Shown piece after piece: positions 8,828 through 18,939 of a stretch of 64,000 bases of DNA. How positions within the stretch are numbered: the stretch's first letter is position 1; each line of letters starts with the position of its first letter. The translations under genes were made by a program, and so were the position numbers. The DNA comes from Actinomadura hibisca NBRC 15177 (GTDB lineage Bacteria; Actinomycetota; Actinomycetes; Streptosporangiales; Streptosporangiaceae), in the NCBI RefSeq assembly GCF_001552635.1, contig NZ_BCRO01000027.1, positions 62,001 through 126,000 on the forward strand. Direction: 5' to 3'. Below the pieces are notes generated by a model. It was given only the letters and a program-made list of their open reading frames with translations, did not search any database and had not been told where the DNA came from.

Positions 8828-9598
8828 TCACAGGCACAACGAACGTTCCAGCCTGACCGCCGCCGAGCCGACCAACCGGGACAGCCGGTCCAGGTGGGCG
8901 GCCATCTCCCGCTGCGGACCGACGACCGAGATCGCGGCCCTGGCCACCCCCGCGCCGTCCCGCAGCGCCGCCGCCACCGAGGTGAACCCCATGCTGACCA
9001 CGTCGTCGGTGACCGCGGTGCCGCGCGCCCGCGCCTCGGCCAGCGACCGGTCGAAGGCCCCGGCCGTCCCGGCGCCCGCGGGCTCGGCCGCCCGTGCCAC
9101 CTGCCCGGCCTGCCGGGCCAGGGACGGGTTGAAGGCGGCCATGACCTTGCCCGAACTGGTGCGGTGGGCGGGGATGCGCCGCTCGATGTCGGCGAAGTCG
9201 GGCAGCTGCCGCGCGGGCACCAGCCGTTCGAGGTAGACCACGTCCGGCCCGTCGGGAACGGCCAGGTGCACTGTGCACGCGGTCGCCTGCCGCAGGTGTT
9301 CCAGCATCGGCAGGGCCGTCTGCCGGATGCGGACCCGGTTGACGGCCGCGTAGCCCAGCTCGATGATCCGCAACCCCAGCCGGTAGTTGGCCGACTCGGG
9401 GTCCTGCTCGACGAAACCACGGGCCCGCAGTGTCGACAGCAACCGGTGGGCGGTGCTCTTGGACACCCCCAGCCTGCGGGCCAGCTCGGTGACCCCCAGT
9501 TCCTCCTGCGCGGTGAAACAGGTCAGCAGCTCCATCGCGCACAACACGGACTTGAGCCCGCCCCCGGTGCCCGGCTCCGCCGCCAGCGTGCTTGCCAT
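8828..9598 (-). CDS. IclR-family transcriptional regulator
   Basis: A 256-residue protein with an N-terminal winged helix (LGVTELARRLGVSKSTAHRLLSTL split over residues 34-57) and a C-terminal IclR effector-binding domain containing the typical MLEHLRQAT and RTSSGKVMAAF segments. The ATG at 9598 is preceded by GAAGGGGACG. IclR proteins often control small aromatic-acid or secondary-metabolite operons and bind an organic acid. It lies convergent with the swivel-domain gene and is followed at its 5' side by the PrnB-family gene on the same strand. A GGGCCACTGGGG element (9643-9654) sits in its promoter region. Confidence 0.92.
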   Translation of the reverse strand: MASTLAAEPGTGGGLKSVLCAMELLTCFTAQEELGVTELARRLGVSKSTAHRLLSTLRARGFVEQDPESANYRLGLRIIELGYAAVNRVRIRQTALPMLEHLRQATACTVHLAVPDGPDVVYLERLVPARQLPDFADIERRIPAHRTSSGKVMAAFNPSLARQAGQVARAAEPAGAGTAGAFDRSLAEARARGTAVTDDVVSMGFTSVAAALRDGAGVARAAISVVGPQREMAAHLDRLSRLVGSAAVRLERSLCL

Positions 9599-9735
9599 GT
9601 CGTCCCCTTCGCCCAGCGTGCACTGGCATCAGCATCGCCGCCGGGCCACTGGGGAGGACATGGGGAGCCGACCCCAAAGATCGCCCTAGCCATTGAGCGA
9701 CGGAGCGGGGACGTCCGCGCCGGTCGGCCCGGTCC

Positions 9736-10827
9736 TCAGCCGCCGCACGGCCGCCCGGCCATCGCCTGCTGGAGCAGGTGCTGGTGGTCGCGGGTGTGGG
9801 CCAGCACCACCTTCAGCAGGTCGACGGTGTGACCGGCGCTGCCGTGGTCGAGGACGCGGATCCGCCGGTCGTGCCCGCGCCGGGCGTAGCTGAGATGCCG
9901 CCCGCGGAAGACCACCAGCTTCCTCAGCACCTCGGCCAGCGCCCGCGCGCTCGTCTGCACCGGCGAGTCGAGCCCCGGCGCCCGGTGCTCGGCCAGCGCG
10001 GTCACGACCCTGGGGACCAGCGGCCTGCCGCCCGCCAGCCCGCCGTGCAACGCGCGGATCTCGACGCTGTTGTACAGCGGCATCTCGTCCTGGAGCCGGG
10101 CGTGGTCGGGATCGCCGCGCTCGGCGCCCCACAGCAGGGTGTCCAGCACGAAGAAGGGGATCTGCGCGGGCGCCGGCCCCAGGTAGTCGGTTCCGCCGAT
10201 CCGCACCGCCTCGAAGAACGGCCGCATCCGCTGGGCGAAGAACTGGGGCGGCACGTCGTCCCGGATGAGGTCGATCGCCAGGACGGGCACGTCCAGCAGG
10301 GTGGCCACGGCCGCGCACCGGCGCGCGAACTCCGGATCGGCGACGTCGGCCTGCTCCAGCCGCCACAGGTGGTCGATGGCCTGGTGGACGGCCTGCTCGG
10401 AGACGCGGACGGACTCGATCATCGCCGCTTCGGCCGTGCCGCCCAGGTACATGCGCTGGCGGGAGCCGCGCGGGTTGCACGCCCCGTAGTGCGAGATGGT
10501 GTCGCGGGGAACCGCCCGAGTGCGCCGCGCCAGCTCCAGCAGGACGTCGCCGACCTCGGGGACGGCCGACACCGGCTGGGTGCCCAGCCGCCGGATCGAC
10601 CCGAGGAGCATGCCCAGGTCGCGCGTCGCGGCGACGCACTCGGTCCGCCTGAGGTGCGTCGCCACCCGCCGCGCCCGGCGGGTGAGGGTGTCCAGGGCGT
10701 CGACCAGGGCCGTCAGATCGTCGGTGGCGTTCATGCGCGGCAGGTCGCGCAGCACCGTGTCGGCGTCCAGCGGGTCCAGCGCGGCCGTCTCGACGGAACA
10801 CGGCTTCAGCGACAGGTCGAGCGGCAT
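9736..10827 (-). CDS. PrnB-family heme protein (indoleamine dioxygenase superfamily)
   Basis: A 363-residue protein from the ATG at 10827; an upstream TTG extension is unlikely. It resembles PrnB, the monodechloroaminopyrrolnitrin synthase that rearranges 7-chlorotryptophan. Matching segments are LSHYGACNPRG-like SHYGACNPRG, MYLGGTAEAAMIESVRVS, and GGTDYLGPAPAQIPFFVLD followed by TLLWGAE. PrnB belongs to the heme-dependent IDO/TDO superfamily, so the likely substrate is tryptophan or a similar indole amino acid. No flavin halogenase is nearby, so the product is not pyrrolnitrin. A putative operator lies 67-82 bp upstream. Confidence 0.75.
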   Translation of the reverse strand: MPLDLSLKPCSVETAALDPLDADTVLRDLPRMNATDDLTALVDALDTLTRRARRVATHLRRTECVAATRDLGMLLGSIRRLGTQPVSAVPEVGDVLLELARRTRAVPRDTISHYGACNPRGSRQRMYLGGTAEAAMIESVRVSEQAVHQAIDHLWRLEQADVADPEFARRCAAVATLLDVPVLAIDLIRDDVPPQFFAQRMRPFFEAVRIGGTDYLGPAPAQIPFFVLDTLLWGAERGDPDHARLQDEMPLYNSVEIRALHGGLAGGRPLVPRVVTALAEHRAPGLDSPVQTSARALAEVLRKLVVFRGRHLSYARRGHDRRIRVLDHGSAGHTVDLLKVVLAHTRDHQHLLQQAMAGRPCGG

Positions 10828-10889
10828 GAGGCCCCCAGGCGGAGTGACGGACAACGGCTTTCATCGTTCAGCCGGGTGAGCGGGGCCGC

Positions 10890-10909
10890 GAAGGGCCACT
10901 CAGCGACGA
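10890..10909. promoter_or_regulatory. GGCCACTCAGC element, 20-bp repeat copy A
   Basis: GAAGGGCCACTCAGCGACGA matches 18 of 20 bases with 15736-15755. It lies between the divergent PrnB-family (start 10827) and GNAT-like (start 11047) genes. Confidence 0.55.
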
Positions 10910-11046
10910 GCTGCGGGAGGCCAGTCAGCGCGGGCCGCGGGGCGGCCGGGACGGTTTGTGGTCCGTCCCACCCGGACGCTGAGCGGTCGTTGTCGGCTCG
11001 CGCGGCACGGGCCTGCAATGAGGACGTTCGAGAAACGAGGCGCCTC

Positions 11047-11778
11047 ATGAACGCTCAGGGCACGATTCATCGTCAACCACTGCTCACTCAGGGACAGCTC
11101 CGGGATCTGCGTCGTTTTCACGAGGTCGGCCGTGCGTGGTGCCGACGTCAGGAGCTGACGGTCGGGATCCGGCACGACATGGCGCTGTGGGCGCGGCACA
11201 TGGACACCGCTCCGTGCGCCGACGGCGTGAACCCCACCTTCGACCCGAAGTGCGGCCCGGCCGCGGGGAACGAGTCCTTCTGGATCGAGGTCCGGGACGC
11301 CACCGGCCTGACCGTGGGATGCGTGGCGGCACGCGTGTTCAGGAACGTGGACCTGCGGTGGCTCCTGGAGTCGATGCGCCTGTGGTTCGATCCGCTGCCC
11401 GCCGCGCTCACCGGGCAGGAGGGGCCGCGCCTGCTGCTGCGGGCGGACCTGAGCGGCGACACCTGCCACTTCGGCGGGCTCTGGGTCCATCCGGACCGGC
11501 GCGGCGGTCTCCTCGCCGGTCTGCTGGTGCGGCTCGCCCGCGCACACGCCGTCGAGCGCTTCGGCCCGATGCTGGAGACCAGCATCAGCTTCCGCGAGCT
11601 CGCCCTGCGGCCCTCGTTCGCCGCCGGGCACGCCTTCCAGCACGTGGTGCCCTGCCTGGAGGGCCACTTCCCGCCGACCCGCAGAGTCGAACTCATCTAC
11701 CTCAACTACAGTCCGGCGGGCCATCTGGAGGAGATCCTGCCCGCCACCATCGCCCTCTTCTCCGCCGCTGGGAGCTGA
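11047..11778 (+). CDS. GNAT-like acyltransferase of unknown substrate
   Basis: A 243-residue protein beginning at the ATG at 11047. The central segment HFGGLWVHPDRRGGLLAGLL resembles the acyl-CoA pyrophosphate-binding motif of GNAT-fold transferases (R/Q-x-x-G-x-G/A) and is followed by a helix as in that fold. It is longer than a minimal GNAT domain, with about 80 extra N-terminal residues. It could be an N-acyltransferase acting on an amine or amino acid made by neighbouring enzymes; this is inference. It is divergent from the PrnB-family gene and followed by a MocR gene on the same strand. Confidence 0.55.
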   Translation: MNAQGTIHRQPLLTQGQLRDLRRFHEVGRAWCRRQELTVGIRHDMALWARHMDTAPCADGVNPTFDPKCGPAAGNESFWIEVRDATGLTVGCVAARVFRNVDLRWLLESMRLWFDPLPAALTGQEGPRLLLRADLSGDTCHFGGLWVHPDRRGGLLAGLLVRLARAHAVERFGPMLETSISFRELALRPSFAAGHAFQHVVPCLEGHFPPTRRVELIYLNYSPAGHLEEILPATIALFSAAGS

Positions 11779-11940
11779 TCGGTCCCGCCTATTCTCAGGG
11801 TGGGGGCGGGAAATTCTTAGGGGACGTACCGGTGGGCGACCGCAATGCCCGTGCCCGCTCCGCGCAGCCATCCTTGGCCGTGTCATTCCCAGGAGACCTC
11901 GGGTCCGGTCCCGGGGCCGCGTGCCGAAGGCGGCGTCGTC

Positions 11941-13362
11941 ATGCGCTACTCGCAACCCCTGCACATCCCGCTCCACCTGCGCCGGGACGACCCGGCATCG
12001 CTCCACGACCAGCTCGTCGGCCAGGTGCGTGCCGCGATCCTGGGCCGGGCCCTGGCGCCGGGGGACCGGCTGCCCTCGACCCGGAACCTGGCCCGGGCGC
12101 TCGGGGTCTCCCGTTCGGTGGTGGTCTCGGCGTTCGACGCGCTCCTGTCGTCGGGGTGGCTGGAGGCCCGGCCCGGCTCGGGCACCTTCGTCGCCCGACG
12201 GCAGCGGACGGGCGCCGCCGCCTCTGCTGGACCGTCCTCGCCACCTCAGGGCCGGACATCCCGGCTCCACCCCGTGCTGGCGGACCTGACACCGGGACAG
12301 ACCGGCTACCGGTCGTTCCCGGTGGAGGCGTGGCGTGCCGCGTGGCGGCAGGCCAGCCACCACCTCGACACCGCCTGGGACACCTCCGCGCACGGCAGCC
12401 TGGAGCTGCGGACGGCGGTCGCCGGGCACCTGCGGCAGTGGCGCGGCGTCGCGTGCGCCGCGGACCAGATCGTGATCACCACCTCGGTGGCCCACACCGT
12501 CGGGCTGCTGGCCGGTTCGCTGGTCCGCCCGGGCGACGGCGTGGTCGTCGAGGACCCCTGCTCGGCGGCGATCCGTGACGCCCTCACCGGGCACGGCACG
12601 TTCCTGGACCGGTGTCCCGTGGACGCGCTGGGACTGGTTCCCCAGACGCTGCCGGACGGGGCGGCCCTCGCCGTGGTCTCGGCGGGCCACCAGTTCCCGA
12701 CCGGTGCGGTGCTGTCCACGGCACGGCGCACCGCGATCGTCGACTGGGCGCGTGACAGCGGCGCGCTGGTCGTGGAGGACGACTCCGGCTACGAGTTCTG
12801 CCGGCAGGAACCGCCGCCGCCCACCATGCTGGCCACGGGCGCGCCGGGCCAGGTGGCCTACACCGGTTCCTTCGACGCGGTCGTGGCGCCGCTGGTGCGG
12901 CTCTCCTACGTCGTCACCGGACGGGACCTGGCCCGGGACCTGCGCCTGCGCCTGGAACGCCAGGCCGGTCCGCCGCCGGTGCTGATGCAGGCGGCGATGG
13001 CCCAGCTCCTGCGCGAGGGAACCGTCCTGCGTCACGTCAGGCGCCTGGCCCGCCAGCACGCGCACAGCCGCGAACTCATCCGCCGTGCCTTCGGCCGTCA
13101 CCTGCCGGGAGCCGAGGTCACGGGGGACGCCGCCGGTGACCACGTCGTCATCCGCCTGCCGTCGGCCGTCTCCGCCGAGGACTACGTCCACCGGCTGCGA
13201 GGACGGGGTGTGGTGGTGCCGCTGATGAAGGACTGCGCGGTCGGCGGGGCCGATCGCGAGGACCGGCTCGTACTCGGCTACGGGCACCTGGCTCCCGACC
13301 GCCTGGACCAGGTCCTGCGCCTCATGACGCGGACGGCGTCGTCGTGGCGCGGCGCCGCCTGA
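11941..13362 (+). CDS. Second MocR/GntR-type regulator lacking the PLP lysine
   Basis: A 473-residue protein from the ATG at 11941. The N-terminal helix-turn-helix (LPSTRNLARALGVSRSVVV) and linker are typical GntR. The C-terminal aminotransferase-like domain keeps recognisable pieces (AGHQFPTGAVLS, VVEDDSGYEF), but the position of the Schiff-base lysine reads GSFDAVVAPLVRLSYVV, with Ala where Lys is expected. It resembles the regulator at 5519 in order and length, yet the two differ enough to be old paralogues. Likely regulator of this block, possibly binding a pathway intermediate. Confidence 0.9.
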   Translation: MRYSQPLHIPLHLRRDDPASLHDQLVGQVRAAILGRALAPGDRLPSTRNLARALGVSRSVVVSAFDALLSSGWLEARPGSGTFVARRQRTGAAASAGPSSPPQGRTSRLHPVLADLTPGQTGYRSFPVEAWRAAWRQASHHLDTAWDTSAHGSLELRTAVAGHLRQWRGVACAADQIVITTSVAHTVGLLAGSLVRPGDGVVVEDPCSAAIRDALTGHGTFLDRCPVDALGLVPQTLPDGAALAVVSAGHQFPTGAVLSTARRTAIVDWARDSGALVVEDDSGYEFCRQEPPPPTMLATGAPGQVAYTGSFDAVVAPLVRLSYVVTGRDLARDLRLRLERQAGPPPVLMQAAMAQLLREGTVLRHVRRLARQHAHSRELIRRAFGRHLPGAEVTGDAAGDHVVIRLPSAVSAEDYVHRLRGRGVVVPLMKDCAVGGADREDRLVLGYGHLAPDRLDQVLRLMTRTASSWRGAA

Positions 13363-13369
13363 CCGGCGC

Positions 13370-15664
13370 TCACCCGAGCCGGAGGACCTGGTCGAGCGGC
13401 ATCCGCAGCGATCTGGCCGTCGGCGGCCCGGCGATCCCCAACCGGAACAGCACCACCTGCGCGTGGTTGGCCTCGGGTGGGAACAGCCGCCGGTAGTCGC
13501 GGCCCAGCGCGTGCAGCTCCTGCCGTTCGGCCGCCGAGAAACCGGCGCCCGCGCCGCGCTCCAGGCGGGCCAGCAGGTACGGCAGGTTGGTCATCGGTTG
13601 CAGGAACAACCCGCGCGCCGAGGCCTCCAGCCACAGCCGCTGCAGCGCCCGGCCGCCGAGGAAGAAGCTGTCGCGCGAGAGCCCGGGCACGCTGACGAGC
13701 CCGATCGCCGAGGCGGCGGCCGCCTGGTCGCGGGCCACCTCCTCCAGCGCCGCCCCGCCGCCGGTGCGCGCCAGCAGCCGGACCACCCTGCTCTGGGAGA
13801 CCAGACGCAGCCCGGCGAGTTCGGCGGGACTGAGCTCCATCGTGGCCACGTCGATGCCGTGCGGCAGCGCCTCGGCCTCGGCCGGCGTCCAGCGCAGTCC
13901 GGGCATCGTCTCGCGGTGGATGGCCGGGTTCAGCGTCCCGACGCGGTCGGCCGCGCCGATCAGCCGGGCCAACCGGGCTACGTCGCCGTCGGAGACGCAC
14001 AGTTGCAGCCGCGCTCCCAGCGAGGTGCAGGTGGCGGTCAGCGCCTCCAGGGTCGCGGCGTCGACCGGCCGCCGGGCGTCCCGCCGCCGGTTGGTGACCC
14101 GGCGTGTCAGCCAGGCGGCCAGCGGGTGGCCGGCCGACGCCGCGCCCGGCGTCAGGTGCACGGTGCACACCAGGTCGGGGTCGCCGGGATCGGGCCAGGT
14201 CAGCACGCGCGTGCGCAGCCCGAGCTCGGCGGCGGCGATCCGCAGGTTCTCCGTCACCGCGCCGAAGGTGGCCCACGTCGCGCCGTGCTCGAAGTCCAGC
14301 GTGGGAAGGTCGCGGCTCGCGTCGTGCCTGCACTCGATCAGCGCGCTGGCGGCGCGCCAGACGAACCGCCAGGGCTGGGCGTTGTGCGGGGAGGGCGCCA
14401 GCGCACCCATCGCGACCACCCACCGCACCATGTCCGTGGTGATCGGGCCCGCCGGCGATGGCGGCGGCTGCGAGGGCACGGCGGGCGCCGCCGGGACGCC
14501 GGGCGCGACCGCCGCCGGCGCGGGCGGCGGGACCGGCCGACGGTACAGGAACCGGTCACCGTCCAGGTCGGCCAGTGGATCGACGTAGATCCGGCCGGAT
14601 GGGACGGCCTCACCCAGCAGGATCCGCCGGGCGGCCTCGGTGGCCACCGCACCGCCCAGCATCGCTCCCGACGCCAGCTGCGGCCACGACGACAGCGTGT
14701 GGTCGATCTCGGGCAGGGAGGCGGCCATCCGGTCGCTGATCCGCCCCGCGTCCAGCAGCGCCAGGACGTAGGGCACTTTGTCGCGGGTGGACAGGCCCCG
14801 CAGATCCCGGGCGTCGACGCCGCCGAGCAGGCCGTGGAAGACGGGCCGGTCGGGTTCGAGATCGAAGCGCTCGACGTCGAGCATCCCGCGGTCGTTGGTC
14901 TCCATCAGCACCGGGACCCGGGCGCGGCGGGCCTCCTCCCGGACGACCACCTTCAGGTGGAGGTCGTCGCACTCCTCGACCACCAGGTCCAGGCCGCCGT
15001 CGCCCCGCACGAAGTCCTCGACCGAGCGCGGGTCGACGCCCTCGGGAAGGACCTGGACGTCGAGGTAGGGGTCGAGCTCGAACATCTGGCGGGCGGTGAG
15101 CACCGTCTTGGGCAGGTCGAGGTCGTGGACGGCCGCGCGCAGGCGGTTGGTGTTGGAGAGCTCGACCAGGTCGAAGTCGGCGATCCGGAAGGCGCGGCCC
15201 ACCCCCTCCTGGGCCAGGGTGAGGGCCGCCGCGTTCCCGGCCGACAGGCCGACGACACCGATGCGCTTGGTGGCCAGGACCGCCTGCTCCACCTGCGTGA
15301 TCTTGTTCCGGTTGCGGTCGGCGCGCAGCTCCCGGAACTCGGCCTCGGGCAGCAGCCGCACCAGCCGGGCCGACCAGGGATACCAGACCCACCTGCCGTA
15401 CCGGTCGGGCGGCAGGCCGACCAGGATCTCCTCGGCGAGCCGGTCGAGCCGGACCTCGTCCCGGGCGTGCCGAGGGTGGCGGCTGCGGGCCAGCTGCCGG
15501 ATCTGCTGCGGGAGGGTGTCGTACCTGCACAGGATGGCGCCGGCGCGTTCGAGCCGCTCCAGGCACCGCCGGTCGGCGGGGTCGGCCGGGTCGAACAGCA
15601 CCGGGCGCCAGGTGTCGCGCCCGGTGACGACGCTCGACCGGGCGTCCACCGGGGAGGAACGCAT
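13370..15664 (-). CDS. E1-like adenylyltransferase fused to nitroreductase (Rv1355c/MoeY-like)
   Basis: A 764-residue two-domain protein from the ATG at 15664 (GAGGGG upstream). Residues about 100-400 are a ThiF/MoeB-type Rossmann domain with IGVVGLSAGNAAALTLAQ, DFDLVELSNTNRLR and a later VVEECDDLHLK. An Ala/Pro-rich linker leads to a nitroreductase-like FMN domain (about 430-750) with LAPSPHNAQPWRF. The same architecture is known from mycobacterial Rv1355c. E1-like domains adenylate a C-terminal carboxylate; the flavin domain suggests a coupled reduction or oxidation. The substrate is unknown. It stands beside a short secreted-peptide gene and the 20-bp repeat. Confidence 0.82.
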   Translation of the reverse strand: MRSSPVDARSSVVTGRDTWRPVLFDPADPADRRCLERLERAGAILCRYDTLPQQIRQLARSRHPRHARDEVRLDRLAEEILVGLPPDRYGRWVWYPWSARLVRLLPEAEFRELRADRNRNKITQVEQAVLATKRIGVVGLSAGNAAALTLAQEGVGRAFRIADFDLVELSNTNRLRAAVHDLDLPKTVLTARQMFELDPYLDVQVLPEGVDPRSVEDFVRGDGGLDLVVEECDDLHLKVVVREEARRARVPVLMETNDRGMLDVERFDLEPDRPVFHGLLGGVDARDLRGLSTRDKVPYVLALLDAGRISDRMAASLPEIDHTLSSWPQLASGAMLGGAVATEAARRILLGEAVPSGRIYVDPLADLDGDRFLYRRPVPPPAPAAVAPGVPAAPAVPSQPPPSPAGPITTDMVRWVVAMGALAPSPHNAQPWRFVWRAASALIECRHDASRDLPTLDFEHGATWATFGAVTENLRIAAAELGLRTRVLTWPDPGDPDLVCTVHLTPGAASAGHPLAAWLTRRVTNRRRDARRPVDAATLEALTATCTSLGARLQLCVSDGDVARLARLIGAADRVGTLNPAIHRETMPGLRWTPAEAEALPHGIDVATMELSPAELAGLRLVSQSRVVRLLARTGGGAALEEVARDQAAAASAIGLVSVPGLSRDSFFLGGRALQRLWLEASARGLFLQPMTNLPYLLARLERGAGAGFSAAERQELHALGRDYRRLFPPEANHAQVVLFRLGIAGPPTARSLRMPLDQVLRLG

Positions 15665-15735
15665 GGGCCCGCCACCCCTCGCTCGTCGGAGTCTGGATCC
15701 TGTCCGCTCATGCTCGGGTGGTCCGGCTGGACGAT

Positions 15736-15755
15736 GAAGGGCCACTTAACGACGA
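15736..15755. promoter_or_regulatory. GGCCACTTAAC element, 20-bp repeat copy B
   Basis: GAAGGGCCACTTAACGACGA differs from the copy at 10890 at two bases. It lies 72-91 bp upstream of the E1/nitroreductase gene start, between that gene and the short peptide gene on the same strand. Confidence 0.55.
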
Positions 15756-15789
15756 AACCGACCGGTCCGCCCGTTCGGGGCCCGCTGTC

Positions 15790-15960
15790 TCAGAAGACGA
15801 CGCCGACCTTCTTGAGGGTGTGCCGGACCACGCATCCGCCGTCGCTCTGCGACATCCACTCGATCTTGTAGTCGACGGGGTCGGCGGCGTGCGCGGGAGG
15901 AACGGGGGAAAGGACCGCGGCGGCGATCGCCGCCGCGGCGCCGGACGCCGCCCGGGCCAC
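15790..15960 (-). CDS. Short secreted peptide with one cysteine
   Basis: A 56-codon frame read from GTG at 15960. It gives V-A-R-A-A-S-G, an Ala/Ile/Val core, a probable cleavage site PAHA-AD and a mature part of about 31 residues containing DYKIEWMSQSDGGCVVRHTL and ending KKVGVVF. The signal-peptide pattern and single cysteine argue for a real gene. There is no clear ribosome binding site and no alternative start, since an in-frame stop lies about 70 bases upstream. It sits between the E1/nitroreductase gene and a divergent P450. Function unknown. Confidence 0.5.
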   Translation of the reverse strand: MARAASGAAAAIAAAVLSPVPPAHAADPVDYKIEWMSQSDGGCVVRHTLKKVGVVF

Positions 15961-16074
15961 TGCCGCGTGAGGTTGGCGGCTCAGTGGGACTGGCCGGGAC
16001 CGGGCGTGCCTGGCTGCATGGGCTCACCGTGGCACCGTGGCACCGTGACACCGCGGTCCGAGCGAGGAGCCGAG

Positions 16075-17340
16075 ATGACGCACCCGAACCCAGACGCCGC
16101 ACGTCCGGTCGTCGACTTCGACCACCACTCCCGCGAGTACCGCGACGGCTGGCAGGAGATCAGCGAGCGCAACGCCGCCGGGTGCCCGGTCGCCTGGACC
16201 GAACGGCACGGCGGTTTCTGGCTGGTCTCGGGGCACGCCCCGCTCGTCGAGGCGATCCGCGACGACGCCGCGTTCTCCTCGGCCCACGACCTCACCGGCG
16301 CGCCCGGCGGCTACCAGGGCATCATGATCCCCGCCTTTCCCCGCCGCTCGATCCCCATCGAGCTGGACCCGCCGGAGTTCTTCCACTACCGGCGCCTGCT
16401 CAACCCGCGCCTGTCGCCCGAGGCGGCCCGGCGGTGGGAGCCCTACACGCGCCGGGTGACGGCCGCCTGCCTGGACCGGGTCAGCCGGGCCGGACGCATG
16501 GACCTGGTCCTCGACCTGGCCACGCCGGTGCCCGCCGTCGTGACGATGAAGCTGCTGGGCATCCCGCTGGCCGACTGGGAGCGCTTCGCGGCCACGATCC
16601 ACCAGATGACCTACACCACGCCGGGCACCGAGGAGTTCGACGTGGCCGCGCGGGGCATGGGCGACATCGTCCAGGCGGTCCAGCAGAGCATCCAGGAGCG
16701 GCGGCGCAGGCCCGCCGACGACCTGATCTCCCATCTGGTCGCCGCGCGGGTGGAGGGCGAGCCGCTCGACGCCGAGCGGCTGACCGGCATGTGCACCACC
16801 GTGCTGGCCGGCGGCGTCGACACCACGACCTCGCTGCTGGCCAACGCCCTGCACTGGCTGCACCGCCATCCCGACCAGCGGCGTCGCCTGGCCGCCGACC
16901 CCGGCCTGCTGACGGCCGCGACCGACGAGTTCCTGCGCTTCTTCGCGCCGGTGCAGATGCTCGCCCGCACCGCCACGCGCGACGTCGTGCTCGGCGGCCA
17001 GCGGATCGGCGCGGGAGAGCGGGTCATGCTGTCGTTCGCCGCCGCCAATCGCGACCCCGCCGTCTTCCCCGACCCCGGCCACCTCGACCTGGCCCGCTCG
17101 CCCAACCGTCACCTGGCCCTCGGCGCCGGGATCCACCGCTGCGTGGGCGCGCACCTGGCGCGGGTGGTGTTCGCGACCGTGCTGCGGGAGGTGCTGACGC
17201 GGATGCCCGACTACCGCGTGCGGGAGGCGGAGGCCCGGCGCTACCCCTCGATCGCGGCGGCCAACGGCTACGTCTCGATGCCCGCCACCTTCACGCCGCA
17301 CGCGCCGGCCGCCGAGGGGTCCTGGCTCGACCTGGCCTGA
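16075..17340 (+). CDS. Cytochrome P450 (421 aa) with Leu in the heme loop
   Basis: The ATG at 16075 has GAGGAG seven bases upstream. The protein shows the I-helix AGGVDTTTS, the K-helix EFLR and the heme loop HLALGAGIHRCVG. The first residue of the canonical F-G-x-G-x-H-x-C motif is Leu here, which is unusual but tolerated in some P450s. The family is typical of actinobacterial terpene or macrolide hydroxylases, but the substrate cannot be read. It is followed on the same strand after 190 bp by the PLP lyase gene. Electron donors are not encoded locally. Confidence 0.93.
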   Translation: MTHPNPDAARPVVDFDHHSREYRDGWQEISERNAAGCPVAWTERHGGFWLVSGHAPLVEAIRDDAAFSSAHDLTGAPGGYQGIMIPAFPRRSIPIELDPPEFFHYRRLLNPRLSPEAARRWEPYTRRVTAACLDRVSRAGRMDLVLDLATPVPAVVTMKLLGIPLADWERFAATIHQMTYTTPGTEEFDVAARGMGDIVQAVQQSIQERRRRPADDLISHLVAARVEGEPLDAERLTGMCTTVLAGGVDTTTSLLANALHWLHRHPDQRRRLAADPGLLTAATDEFLRFFAPVQMLARTATRDVVLGGQRIGAGERVMLSFAAANRDPAVFPDPGHLDLARSPNRHLALGAGIHRCVGAHLARVVFATVLREVLTRMPDYRVREAEARRYPSIAAANGYVSMPATFTPHAPAAEGSWLDLA

Positions 17341-18915
<1,575 letters not shown>

Positions 18916-18939
18916 GGCCGTGCGGGCCGTCGCCGCCGA

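Noticed and set aside
10900..13287. A 795-codon minus-strand frame across the GNAT-like and MocR genes
   Set aside because: Shadow of two real plus-strand genes; no recognisable motif.
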